64,000 bases of DNA, from the NCBI GenBank assembly GCA_017427265.1, contig JAFRTG010000028.1, forward strand, positions 38,679-102,678, in the 5' to 3' direction. This stretch comes from Oscillospiraceae bacterium (lineage in GTDB: Bacteria; Bacillota; Clostridia; Oscillospirales; Ruminococcaceae). The translations under genes were made by a program, and so were the position numbers. The notes below the pieces were generated by a model that did not search any database, had not been told where the DNA came from, and worked only from the letters and a program-made list of their open reading frames with translations. Shown here one piece after another: positions 52,387-61,536 of the stretch; the stretch's first letter is position 1; the number at the start of each line of letters is the position of its first letter.

Positions 52387-53271
52387 TTATTTGTCGCCCA
52401 GCGGTTCTTCGCCCGTCGAGCAGTAAAAACGCTGGAAACTGGAGGGCGTACAGTGCTTGATTTCCTTGAAAATACGATTAAAAGTAGACAGGCTTGAGAA
52501 TCCCGCACGCATTGCGACCTCCGTGATCGGGATGGACGGATCGAGCAGAAGCATCTCCGCGGCGCGCGTTCGGCGGATATTGATGTACTGCAAATAGGAC
52601 ATGGAGTTATACTGCTTGAAGATGCGGGAGAAGTGGAATTTGCTGTAGCCCGCAATTTCCGCAAGCGTGTCCAGCGAAATATCGTACATATAATTCTGGT
52701 CGATATATTTGAGAACGAGCTTGAACTTTTCGTTGTACTGGAACATTTTGTCCTTTGCAAGCGCAAGATTCTGGCGCGTCTGTTCCAGCTGAAACTCGCG
52801 GATGGAGACAAGCATACTGATGAGATTCAGATAAATCCGGATATCGGAAATCTCGGAATTGATATAGTATTCAGAGTAGATATCGAGGATGTTTTTCTTT
52901 GCACGCAGATAGAGATCACGGTCTGTTTCCGGCGTAATGATCGTAGGTGCGTGGAAAACAGGCATGATTGCATTGAGCGCGGAGACCTCATTCAGCACAC
53001 TGTTGTCACACTGGAAGATGATGCGGCGTCCCTCCTGCGGCGGCAGCGTATGCAGCTCGCCGGGCGGGATGATGATGATCTCGCGCTCCTGCAGCGTGTA
53101 TTCCTTGCCGCTGGCATTGACCTGAAAACTGTTCTCAATCGGCATGATGATCTCGACAGCATTGTGCCAGTGTGTCGGATAAAATTCGATTTCGTTGTTG
53201 TCATAGAGCATGACAAAACGCTTGTCCTCATATTCGATTGTCTCAAAATCGCCCGAAATATTCTTGATCAT
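52387..53271 (-). CDS. AraC-family regulator of the xyloside operon
   Basis: A 294-residue regulator with an N-terminal cupin (about residues 25-110: THWHNAVEIIMPIE, IIIIPPGELHTLPP) and a C-terminal AraC DNA-binding domain (about 190-290: LDTLAEIAGYSKFHFSRIFKQY and ITEVAMRAGFSSLSTFNRIFKEIKHCTPSSFQRF). GGGGGG lies eight bases before the ATG at 53271; the frame upstream of it is leader. It is divergent from the mutarotase-fold/GH3/xylA genes and is probably their sugar-responsive activator (inference from position). Confidence 0.88.
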   Translation of the reverse strand: MIKNISGDFETIEYEDKRFVMLYDNNEIEFYPTHWHNAVEIIMPIENSFQVNASGKEYTLQEREIIIIPPGELHTLPPQEGRRIIFQCDNSVLNEVSALNAIMPVFHAPTIITPETDRDLYLRAKKNILDIYSEYYINSEISDIRIYLNLISMLVSIREFQLEQTRQNLALAKDKMFQYNEKFKLVLKYIDQNYMYDISLDTLAEIAGYSKFHFSRIFKQYNSMSYLQYINIRRTRAAEMLLLDPSIPITEVAMRAGFSSLSTFNRIFKEIKHCTPSSFQRFYCSTGEEPLGDK

Positions 53272-53361
53272 ACTGATCGCCCCCCTATATTGACTGCAGA
53301 AATCGGCAATACTCATTATTTGCTCTGTATTTCGGCCTGACGGCCGGTTCTTACAAACTAT

Positions 53362-53390
53362 ATTATAATGCATATTCACGGATTTGTAAA
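53362..53390 (-). promoter_or_regulatory. Promoter of the AraC regulator gene
   Basis: TTTACA (53390-53385), 17-base spacer, TATAAT (53367-53362). Confidence 0.85.
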
Positions 53391-53449
53391 GAACTTTTCT
53401 GAAAATCTGTTAGACTTGCGCAAAAAGCGATGAGAACACCGCAATTTTT

Positions 53450-53481
53450 GGCTAGCCGTTTGTATATTTTTACGATATAAT
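53450..53481 (+). promoter_or_regulatory. Weak promoter of the xyloside operon
   Basis: TATAAT (53476-53481) without a matching -35; an 8-bp palindrome GGCTAGCC (53450-53457) sits where the -35 should be. Suggests activator control. Confidence 0.45.
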
Positions 53482-53509
53482 ACAATTAGATCGGAGGGGA
53501 GAGCAATTT

Positions 53510-54406
53510 ATGACAATCCAGTGCTATGAGATCGAATATCAGAATTTTGGCAGATGTGTCTGCCTCGAAAACGGCTTTATCAAGCTCATGGCGACGGTCG
53601 ATGTCGGACCGCGGATTATCTATTTCAGCACCCGAGGTAACCGCAATATCCTGTTCGAGGACATTAACCGGGATTTCTATGAGATGAATAAGGGCTACGG
53701 GATCTGGTATGCATACGGCGGGCACCGGCTCTGGTCGGCACCGGAGAAAATGCCGGAGACCTACTATCCGGATAATCAGCGCGTGAACTATACATATGAG
53801 GACGGTGTTCTGACACTCGAACCGCGGGAGACGGTTTCCGGAAGACAGTTCCGGCTGACCGTGCAGTTCGTGTCCGATCACGCGGTTCAGATTCGGAATA
53901 CTATTATTAATGTATCCGATGTTCCGCAGCAGTTCGCGCCGTGGTCCGTGACGGGCTTTGCGTCCGGCGGAACAGAGTTCATTCCGCTCTGCAGGGATGA
54001 CAAGGGCTTTCTGCCGAACCGGACAATGGCGCTGTGGAGCTATTCCGATATCCGGGACGAACGGTTCCGGCTGACGGATTCCTACGCAACGCTGACGCAT
54101 GACGAACATGCAGAAAAACCGTTCAAGGCCGGCTTTAATGTCACCGACGGTTATGTGATCTACGCAGCAGGCAACCAGCGGTTCAAAAAGACGTTTTCCG
54201 CCTACGAAAATGTCGCGTATCCCGATTTCTGCTGCAACTTTGAAACCTATACAAACAAGCACTTTTTAGAGTGCGAGCTGCTCGGAGAAGAAAGGGTTTA
54301 TCAGCCCGGAGAAACAGCCGAGATCAACGAAACATGGGAAATTACTGAAACATCACAGACTCCGGAGCAGGAAATCGCGTCCTGCATAGCGGCATGTGAT
54401 ACCTGA
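53510..54406 (+). CDS. Mutarotase-fold protein, putative (xyloside operon)
   Basis: A 298-residue soluble protein, mostly beta-strand, resembling the galactose-mutarotase/aldose-epimerase superfold: MATVDVGPRIIYFS (metal- or sugar-side loop), GHRLWSAPE with a histidine/tryptophan pair, and a late FETYTNKHFLECELLG. The exact family (DUF4380/DUF4432-like) is a guess. GGAGGGGAGAG precedes the ATG. First gene of the operon before the beta-xylosidase; it may interconvert anomers of released sugars. Confidence 0.65.
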   Translation: MTIQCYEIEYQNFGRCVCLENGFIKLMATVDVGPRIIYFSTRGNRNILFEDINRDFYEMNKGYGIWYAYGGHRLWSAPEKMPETYYPDNQRVNYTYEDGVLTLEPRETVSGRQFRLTVQFVSDHAVQIRNTIINVSDVPQQFAPWSVTGFASGGTEFIPLCRDDKGFLPNRTMALWSYSDIRDERFRLTDSYATLTHDEHAEKPFKAGFNVTDGYVIYAAGNQRFKKTFSAYENVAYPDFCCNFETYTNKHFLECELLGEERVYQPGETAEINETWEITETSQTPEQEIASCIAACDT

Positions 54407-54418
54407 GGAGGAGTTTGA

Positions 54419-56494
54419 TTGGAAAAGTTCAGAGATACGTCTCTCTCTGCACAGGAGCGTGCGGAAGCACTTGTTGACATCATGACCACGGAGGAGCAGG
54501 CGAGTCAGCTTCTTTATGATGCGCCCGCAATTCCGCGGCTCGGCATTCCGGCCTATAACTGGTGGAATGAGTGCCTGCACGGGCTTGCCAGAAACGGCAT
54601 TGCAACGATGTTCCCGCAGGCGATTGCACTGGCTGCGATGTTCGACACGGCATCGCATCAGAAAACCGGCGAGATCATTGCAACTGAGACCCGCGCAAAA
54701 TATAATGAGGCTTCCAGGCACGGCGATCGTGACATATATAAAGGTCTGACGCTCTGGACACCGAACATCAATATTTTCCGCGACCCCAGATGGGGCAGAG
54801 GTCAGGAAACCTACGGTGAGGATCCGTTCCTGACCGGCGCGCTCGGCAAGGCATTTGTCAAAGGCCTGCAGGGCGACGGCAAGATCATGAAAACCGCGGC
54901 ATGTGCAAAGCACTTTGCTGTGCACAGCGGTCCTGAGGCACTCCGCCATGCGTTTGATGCGCAGGCATCTGCGAAGGATATGGAGGAAACCTACCTCCCG
55001 GCCTTCAAGGATCTGGTCGGCGCCGGCGTGGAATCTGTGATGGGTGCATATAACCGTCTCAACGGCGAGGGCGCCTGTGCAAGCGATTTCCTGCAGGGCA
55101 AACTGAAGGAATGGGGATTCGACGGGCATTTCGTTTCCGATTTCCGTGCGCTGGAGGATTTCGATTCCAACCACAAGCTGACCGCCTCGGAGGAGGAGAC
55201 CGCAGCGCTTGCAATCAAAAAGGGCTGCGACCTCAATGCGGGATTTGTTTACGAAAAACTGATGGATGCACTGGCTGCCGGCAGAATCACGGAAGCGGAT
55301 ATCCGCAAGGCCTGCGTCCATGTGATGCGGACAAGAATCCGCCTCGGCATGTTTGACGGCCATACGGAGTATGATGACATTCCGTATTCGGTTGTTGCCT
55401 GCGCCGAGCATAAGGCGCATTCTCTGATGTGCGCAGAAAAATCCATGGTGCTGCTGAAGAATAACGGAATTCTTCCGCTGGATGCGTCCAAGTACGGCAC
55501 GATCGGCGTGATCGGCCCGAATGCAAACAGCCGCGCAGCACTGGAGGGCAACTACTGCGGAACTGCTGACCGCTATATCACATTCCTCGAAGGTATTCAG
55601 GATGCGTTCGGCGGCAGAGTGCTGACCGCGGAAGGATGCCACCTTTATAAAGACCGCGTAAGCGGACTGGCCAGAGAAAATGACCGTCTTGCTGAGGCAG
55701 AAACCGTTGCGGAGCAATCCGATCTCGTGATTCTCTGCGTCGGACTGGATGCCTATATCGAAGGCGAGGAGGGCGACGCCGGCAACGAGTTCGCTTCCGG
55801 CGACAAGATCGACCTTCGTCTGCCTGAGCCGCAGCGCCTGCTGGTTTCCAGAGTCATGGAAAAGGGCAAGCCTGTGATTATCGTCACGGCAGCGGGCAGT
55901 GCTATCAATGTGGAAGCAGATGCGGATGCTGTGATTCATGCATGGTATCCGGGTCAGTTCGGCGGAACGGCACTTGCCAATATTCTGTTCGGCAAGGTCT
56001 CGCCTTCCGGAAAGCTGCCTGTCACATTCTATGTGGATGCTGACAAGCTGCCGGATTTTGCCGATTATTCGATGCAGAACCGTACATACCGCTATGTCAG
56101 GGATAATGTGCTGTATCCGTTCGGATTCGGCCTGACCTATTCCGAAACGGTCTGCGAAAACCTGCATGTCGAAGGCAGAACCGCATCGGTGGATATCACC
56201 AACACCGGCAAAACGGATACGGATGATGTTGTACAGTTCTATATTCAGGGCGACAGCACAGCCGATACCCCGAACCCGAAGCTCTGCGGCTTTGCAAGAG
56301 TTTCGCTGAAGGCCGGCGAGAAAAAGACTGTCTCTGTTCCGGTTCCGGACTGTGCGTTCGAGACCGTTGACGAGAACGGCGTCAGAGCGGTGCGCAGCAG
56401 CGCATTCCGTCTGTATGCCGGCACCTGTCAGCCGGACGCGCTGAGCGAGTCCCTGACCGGTACGAAAACACTTTGTACAGAAATTCTTCTGTAA
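54419..56494 (+). CDS. GH3 beta-xylosidase (putative), cytoplasmic
   Basis: A 691-residue GH3 enzyme without a signal peptide. The N-terminal barrel (about 1-330) has LGIPAYNWWNECLHGLARNG and RDPRWGRGQETYGEDP, which are typical of GH3 xylosidases, and the nucleophile Asp in GHFVSDFRAL. The second domain (about 350-560) has the acid/base Glu in the IEGEEGDAGNEF...LPEPQRLL pattern seen in beta-xylosidases; a fibronectin-III-like end (about 590-690) closes it. It would split xylo-oligosaccharides inside the cell. The start is TTG at 54419, eight bases after a strong GAGGAGGAG. Confidence 0.88.
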   Translation: MEKFRDTSLSAQERAEALVDIMTTEEQASQLLYDAPAIPRLGIPAYNWWNECLHGLARNGIATMFPQAIALAAMFDTASHQKTGEIIATETRAKYNEASRHGDRDIYKGLTLWTPNINIFRDPRWGRGQETYGEDPFLTGALGKAFVKGLQGDGKIMKTAACAKHFAVHSGPEALRHAFDAQASAKDMEETYLPAFKDLVGAGVESVMGAYNRLNGEGACASDFLQGKLKEWGFDGHFVSDFRALEDFDSNHKLTASEEETAALAIKKGCDLNAGFVYEKLMDALAAGRITEADIRKACVHVMRTRIRLGMFDGHTEYDDIPYSVVACAEHKAHSLMCAEKSMVLLKNNGILPLDASKYGTIGVIGPNANSRAALEGNYCGTADRYITFLEGIQDAFGGRVLTAEGCHLYKDRVSGLARENDRLAEAETVAEQSDLVILCVGLDAYIEGEEGDAGNEFASGDKIDLRLPEPQRLLVSRVMEKGKPVIIVTAAGSAINVEADADAVIHAWYPGQFGGTALANILFGKVSPSGKLPVTFYVDADKLPDFADYSMQNRTYRYVRDNVLYPFGFGLTYSETVCENLHVEGRTASVDITNTGKTDTDDVVQFYIQGDSTADTPNPKLCGFARVSLKAGEKKTVSVPVPDCAFETVDENGVRAVRSSAFRLYAGTCQPDALSESLTGTKTLCTEILL

Positions 56495-56518
56495 TTCAGA
56501 TCACGGAGGTTTATATCT

Positions 56519-57841
56519 ATGAAGGAATATTTCAGCAATATCGGAAAGATCCCGTATGAGGGAAAGGACAGCACCAATCCGCTGGCTTTCAAGTACTACA
56601 ACCCGGATGAGGTGATTGACGGCAAGCCGATGCGTGAGCATCTGAAGTTTGCTCTTTCCTGGTGGCATACCATGGGCGGCGACGGTACCGATATGTTCGG
56701 TGTCGGCACAGCTGATAAGTCCTGGGGCGAGCAGTCCCCGGAAGCACGCGCAATCGCAAAGGTCGATGCTGCATTTGAGATCATGGATAAGCTCTCCATT
56801 GATTACTACTGCTTCCACGACCGCGATCTCTCCCCGGAATATGCAAACCTTGCTGAATCCAACGAGAAGCTGAAGGTCGTTGTTGACTATCTCGAAAAGA
56901 AGCAGAAGGAAACCGGCAAGAATCTGCTGTGGGGTACCGCAAAGTGCTTCGATCATCCGCGCTATATGCACGGTGCAGGCACCTCTCCTTCCGCAGATGT
57001 TTTCGCATATGCTGCAGCACAGATCAAGTCCGCGATTGACGCAACCGTTCAGTTGGGCGGCAAGGGCTATGTGTTCTGGGGCGGCAGAGAGGGTTATGAG
57101 ACCCTGCTCAACACCGATATGGGTCTTGAGCTCGACAACATGGCACGCCTGATGCATATGGCTGTCGATTATGCAAGAAGCATCGGCTACACCGGTGACT
57201 TCTACATCGAGCCGAAGCCGAAGGAGCCGACCAAGCATCAGTACGATTTCGATACTGCAACGGTGCTCGGCTTCCTCAGAAAGTACGGCCTCGACAAGGA
57301 CTTCAAGATGAACATTGAAGCAAACCACGCAACGCTTGCACAGCACACCTTCCAGCATGAGCTGAATGTGGCCCGTACAAACGGTGTGTTCGGTTCCATC
57401 GACGCCAACCAGGGCGACCCGCTCCTCGGCTGGGATACCGACCAGTTCCCGACCAATGTTTACGATACCACAATGTGCATGTACGAGGTTCTGAAGGCCG
57501 GCGGCTTCACCAACGGCGGTCTGAACTTTGACGCAAAGGCACGCAGAGGCTCCTTCACGCCGGAGGATATCTTCTATTCCTATATCGCCGGTATGGATGC
57601 ATTTGCACTGGGCTTCCTCGCAGCACGCAAGCTGCTTGCTGACGGCAGAATCGAGTCCTTCATCGCGGACAGATATGCTTCCTGGAAGACCGGTATCGGT
57701 GCTGATATCATCGCAGGCAAGGCGGACTTCCGCAGCCTCGAAAAGTATGCGCTCGAAAAGGGCGAGGTGACGGATTCTCTGTCCAGCGGCCGCCAGGAGA
57801 TGCTGGAGTCCATCATCAACAATGTGCTGTTCAGCCTGTGA
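56519..57841 (+). CDS. xylA: Xylose isomerase
   Basis: A 440-residue enzyme converting D-xylose to D-xylulose with two divalent metals. Seen: [10 protein letters not shown] (catalytic His and Asp), [31 protein letters not shown] (metal-binding Glu), [37 protein letters not shown] and [14 protein letters not shown]. Length and these motifs mark the large type II group common in Firmicutes. ACGGAGG precedes the ATG. It lies 24 bases after the beta-xylosidase gene. No xylulokinase gene is in the window. Confidence 0.97.
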   Translation: MKEYFSNIGKIPYEGKDSTNPLAFKYYNPDEVIDGKPMREHLKFALSWWHTMGGDGTDMFGVGTADKSWGEQSPEARAIAKVDAAFEIMDKLSIDYYCFHDRDLSPEYANLAESNEKLKVVVDYLEKKQKETGKNLLWGTAKCFDHPRYMHGAGTSPSADVFAYAAAQIKSAIDATVQLGGKGYVFWGGREGYETLLNTDMGLELDNMARLMHMAVDYARSIGYTGDFYIEPKPKEPTKHQYDFDTATVLGFLRKYGLDKDFKMNIEANHATLAQHTFQHELNVARTNGVFGSIDANQGDPLLGWDTDQFPTNVYDTTMCMYEVLKAGGFTNGGLNFDAKARRGSFTPEDIFYSYIAGMDAFALGFLAARKLLADGRIESFIADRYASWKTGIGADIIAGKADFRSLEKYALEKGEVTDSLSSGRQEMLESIINNVLFSL

Positions 57842-57861
57842 GCTGAACGCCTAATTCCGGT

Positions 57862-57893
57862 TTCATTCGCTGACCTGACACAGCGAAGGAAAT
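57862..57893 (+). other. Intercistronic stem-loop between xylA and the binding-protein gene
   Basis: TTTCATTCGCT pairs with AGCGAAGGAAA apart from one mismatch. No U-run follows; probably an mRNA processing or stability element. Confidence 0.45.
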
Positions 57894-57927
57894 ATATCAA
57901 TTCAACATTAAGTAGGAGGATTTCATT

Positions 57928-59379
57928 ATGAAAATGAAAAAGGCACTTTCATTGCTCGCAGCACTGAGCCTGATGGCTTCTTTCACAGCCTGCAGCAACA
58001 CCAGCAGCCCCGCAGCAACTGATCCGGTTGATGACAACAGCCCGGCAGACAGCGCTCCCGTTGACAGCGAAGAGGAGACTCCGTCTGAGAGCACAGCAGA
58101 GGAAACCGGCGACAAGAAGGAACTCAGAGTTTGGGCATTTACGGATGAAGTTCCGGGCATGGTTCAGAAGTATCTGGACACCCACGATCTTGGCGACAAG
58201 TACGTCATGAAGGAAAGCATCATCGCTACCACTGACGGTGCTTACCAGCCGGCTCTCGACGCTGCTCTGGCAGGCGACGAGGTTGATATGTACGCTGCTG
58301 AGGCTGCATTCATCCTGAAGTATTCTCAGGGCGAAGCTGCAAAGTATGCTGCAACCTATGAGGATCTGGGCATTGATGTCGATGCAAAGATCAAGGAAGC
58401 TGAGATCGCACAGTACACTGTCGATATCGGTACCAATCCGGACGGCAAGGTCGTCGGTCTGGGCTATCAGGCAACCGGCGGTGCTTTCATCTACCGTCGT
58501 TCCATCGCGAAGGACGCATTCGGTTCTGATGATCCGGATACCGTGAAGAGCGAGATCGGACCGGGCTGGGATAAGTTCTTTGAGGCAGCTGACAAGCTGA
58601 AGGCAAAGGGCTACGGCATCGTTTCCGGTGACGGCGACATCTGGCACGCAGTTGAGAACAGCTCCGACACAGGCTGGATCAAGGACGGCAAGCTCCACAT
58701 TGATCCGAAGCGTGAGGAGTTCCTCGACCTGTCCAAGAAGCTGATGGACAACGATTACCACAATGATACGCAGGACTGGCAGGAAGCATGGTTTGCTGAT
58801 ATGGCAGGCACAGGCAAGAAGGGCGTTCTCGGCTTCTTCGGCCCGGCATGGCTGATCAACTACACCATCGCTAAGAACTGCGGCCGTGAGGTCGATGAGG
58901 CGACCGGTGAGGTCAAGGCAGAAGGCACCTGGGGTGACTGGGCAGTCTGCGAGCCGCCGATCGGCTTCTTCTGGGGCGGCACATGGGTTCTCGGTGCAAA
59001 CGCAAGCCCGAACAAGGATGCTGTCGGTGAGATCATCGAGTGGATCACCCTCGATACTTCCGAGGAAGGCCTCCAGTACATGTGGGCAAACGGCACCTAC
59101 AATCCGGACAACGCAACGAAGGACGCTGTTGCTTCCAACGTCGTTATGAAGAAGTCTGACGGTAAGATCGACTTCCTGTCCGGCCAGAACATGTTCGATA
59201 TCTTCGTTCCGGCGAACGAGTTCGCAAACGGTAAGAACCTCACTCCGTATGATGAGACCATCAACACCGCATGGCGTGATCAGGTCCGTCAGTACACCGC
59301 TGGCAACAAGTCCCGCGATGAGGCGATTGCTGACTTCAAGCAGGCTGTCTCCGATCAGCTTGACATTGACGCTGAGTAA
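57928..59379 (+). CDS. Sugar ABC transporter solute-binding lipoprotein
   Basis: A 483-residue family 1 extracellular solute-binding protein. The signal peptide ends in the lipobox FTAC (C22); an Asp/Glu/Ser-rich linker follows (about 23-65). The mature domain has ELRVWAFTDEVPGM, DMYAAEAAFILKY and GFFWGGTWVLGANASPN, where tryptophans and aromatics would stack on sugar. AGTAGGAGGATTTCATT gives a strong ribosome binding site. Being next to xylA and a beta-xylosidase suggests xylo-oligosaccharides as ligand (inference). Confidence 0.93.
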   Translation: MKMKKALSLLAALSLMASFTACSNTSSPAATDPVDDNSPADSAPVDSEEETPSESTAEETGDKKELRVWAFTDEVPGMVQKYLDTHDLGDKYVMKESIIATTDGAYQPALDAALAGDEVDMYAAEAAFILKYSQGEAAKYAATYEDLGIDVDAKIKEAEIAQYTVDIGTNPDGKVVGLGYQATGGAFIYRRSIAKDAFGSDDPDTVKSEIGPGWDKFFEAADKLKAKGYGIVSGDGDIWHAVENSSDTGWIKDGKLHIDPKREEFLDLSKKLMDNDYHNDTQDWQEAWFADMAGTGKKGVLGFFGPAWLINYTIAKNCGREVDEATGEVKAEGTWGDWAVCEPPIGFFWGGTWVLGANASPNKDAVGEIIEWITLDTSEEGLQYMWANGTYNPDNATKDAVASNVVMKKSDGKIDFLSGQNMFDIFVPANEFANGKNLTPYDETINTAWRDQVRQYTAGNKSRDEAIADFKQAVSDQLDIDAE

Positions 59380-59467
59380 TTCTGCAACCTAAGAAATCTG
59401 CTGCGGAGGGAGCAGACAGAGTCTATGCTGTCTGCTCCCGTGCAGCAAATGAAAGGAGGCGTTTTCT

Positions 59468-60463
59468 TTGAAGTCAGCTCAAAGTCGGATTAAGAGCATT
59501 TCAAACGCAAAGTACGGCTATTTGTTTGCACTGCCGTTCGTTATTGCGTATCTGATCTTCCATTTCTATCCGACAATCTATACGACCGTGCTCGGTTTTA
59601 CGGATTGTCAGGGATTGAATAACACGGAATGGCATTTGCTCAAGGGCAATCTGTTCGAGAACTTCCAGAGGATCCTGACGAACAAATCGTTCATCAATTC
59701 TGTCAAGAATACGGTTATCATCTGGATTATGAACTTCATTCCGCAGATCACACTTGCAATGCTTCTGACTGCTTGGTTCACTGCAAGACGCATCACAGTA
59801 AAGGGGCAGGGTTTCTTCAAGGTCATTTTCTACATGCCGAATATTATTACGGCTGCTACGATTGCAATTCTGTTCCACGCACTTTTTGCTTATCCGACCG
59901 GTCCTGTGAACGATCTGCTCGTTCGCAACGGTATTATTGAAGCCTCGTATAACTTCTATGTCAAAAAGGTTGCTGCAAAGATCCTCGTCGCCTTCATCCA
60001 GTTCTGGACTTGGTACGGCTACACGATGATCATTTTGATTTCGGGCGTGTTGGGCATTAGCCCGGATATCTACGAAGCAGCGGATATTGACGGTGCAAAC
60101 GGTATGCAGATTTTCTTCCGGATTACCATTCCGAATCTGAAGACCGTTCTGCTGTATACTCTCGTTACTTCTCTGATCGGCGGTCTGAATATGTTCGATA
60201 TTCCGAAGCTGTTCCTGAACGGCGGCCCCGATAACTCGACCAAGACCGCGAGCGTGTTCATTTATGAGCAGGCGTTCGCCGGCAAATATCTCTACAACCG
60301 TGCAGCAGCTGCAAGTATGCTGATGTTTGTTGTCATCGCAATTTGCTCTGCAATCCTGTTCTATCTCATGAGAGATAAGGACGCTGCGGCTCTCGCAAAG
60401 CTGAAAAAGCAGGAGCGTAAGGCTGCAAAGAAGCGCGGTACCGGACTGCAAGGGGGATTCTGA
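59468..60463 (+). CDS. Sugar ABC transporter permease (MalF type)
   Basis: A 331-residue permease with six main hydrophobic segments. The EAA loop reads EAADIDGANGMQIFFRITIPNLK (about residues 195-217), the contact site for the ATPase. FALPFVIAYLIFHFYPTIYTT is the typical first segment. Start is TTG at 59468 after AAAGGAGGCG. The stop overlaps the next start by one base. Confidence 0.93.
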   Translation: MKSAQSRIKSISNAKYGYLFALPFVIAYLIFHFYPTIYTTVLGFTDCQGLNNTEWHLLKGNLFENFQRILTNKSFINSVKNTVIIWIMNFIPQITLAMLLTAWFTARRITVKGQGFFKVIFYMPNIITAATIAILFHALFAYPTGPVNDLLVRNGIIEASYNFYVKKVAAKILVAFIQFWTWYGYTMIILISGVLGISPDIYEAADIDGANGMQIFFRITIPNLKTVLLYTLVTSLIGGLNMFDIPKLFLNGGPDNSTKTASVFIYEQAFAGKYLYNRAAAASMLMFVVIAICSAILFYLMRDKDAAALAKLKKQERKAAKKRGTGLQGGF

Positions 60464-61335
60464 TGAGTAAGACGACTTATGATGAGCCGAAAAGCGCAAA
60501 AGGCCCCCTGTATTACGCCTATAAGGTGTTTCAGTATGTGTTCCTTCTGATTCTGGCGGCCATCAGTGTGATGCCGTTCGTAATCATGATCGTGAACTCT
60601 ACACGTAACACGAGTCAGATCGAATCTCATGCAGTTTCGCTGATTCCTTCGCATTACCTGCTGCAGAACTTCAAGATTCTGGGCGGTAAGGCATTCAACC
60701 CGTGGGTTGGTTTTATGAACTCCGTCATTGTGTCGGCCGGTGCAACAATCTGTACGGTCTACTTCTCTACAATGACTGCATATGCAATCGTTGCATATGA
60801 CTGGAAACTCAAAAAGCCGTTCTTCACATTCATCATGTGCGTTCTGATGATCCCGGCACAGGTCACCAGTATCGGTATGTATCAGTTTATGTACAGCATC
60901 GGTATGACCAACAAGCTGATTGCCCTGATCCTTCCGGCGATCGCTGCACCTTCCACCGTGTTCTTTATGCGTCAGTACATGTATTCATCGCTTCCGATGG
61001 AGATTCTGCAGTCTGCACGTATCGACGGTGCGGGTGAATTCCGGATCTTTAACCAGATCGCGCTCCCGATGATGAAGCCGGCTATGGCAACGCAGGCGAT
61101 CTTCGCTTTCGTTTCCAGCTGGAACAACCTGTTCCTGCCGCTCATTCTTCTGACTGATAAGGCAAAGTTCACAATGCCGATCATGGTCAGCCAGCTGAAC
61201 GGCGATATTTACAAAACGGAATACGGCGCGGTCTATCTCGGACTGCTTCTTACCGTGCTTCCTTTGTTTGTAATTTATTTCCTGTTGTCAAAATATATCA
61301 TCGCCGGCGTTGCGCTTGGCGGTGTTAAGGAGTAA
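60463..61335 (+). CDS. Sugar ABC transporter permease (MalG type)
   Basis: A 290-residue permease with six hydrophobic segments and the EAA-like loop ILQSARIDGAGEFRIFNQIALPMMKP (about 180-205). It starts within the stop of the MalF-type gene (TGATG). No ATPase gene follows, so the pair must use an ATPase encoded elsewhere (MsmX/MsmK-like sharing is known in Firmicutes). Confidence 0.93.
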   Translation: MSKTTYDEPKSAKGPLYYAYKVFQYVFLLILAAISVMPFVIMIVNSTRNTSQIESHAVSLIPSHYLLQNFKILGGKAFNPWVGFMNSVIVSAGATICTVYFSTMTAYAIVAYDWKLKKPFFTFIMCVLMIPAQVTSIGMYQFMYSIGMTNKLIALILPAIAAPSTVFFMRQYMYSSLPMEILQSARIDGAGEFRIFNQIALPMMKPAMATQAIFAFVSSWNNLFLPLILLTDKAKFTMPIMVSQLNGDIYKTEYGAVYLGLLLTVLPLFVIYFLLSKYIIAGVALGGVKE

Positions 61336-61383
61336 TCCTCCTTCACTCCTGTTTGGCAACCGGAAGCAATCGGATATTTCCGC

Positions 61384-61430
61384 TGTACCTCTGACCGGAA
61401 GCTGCGCCGGTCAGGGGTACATTGCTTTTC
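61384..61430 (+). terminator. Terminator of the transporter operon
   Basis: TGTACCTCTGACCGG pairs with CCGGTCAGGGGTACA, followed by a T-rich tail. Confidence 0.85.
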
Positions 61431-61466
61431 ATTTGCAGATGCGCATTCCGTATCCATAAAGAGAAA

Positions 61467-61507
61467 ACCGCCCGGTTGTTCATTGAGAACAGTCAGGCGG
61501 CTTTTGC
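61467..61507 (-). terminator. Terminator of the metal-chaperone operon
   Basis: AAAACCGCC pairs with GGCGGCTTTT with an inner TGTTC/GAACA stem; T-rich on the minus strand. Confidence 0.7.
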
Positions 61508-61536
61508 CATATTATGAAATTGTTTGAAGCGGCAGC

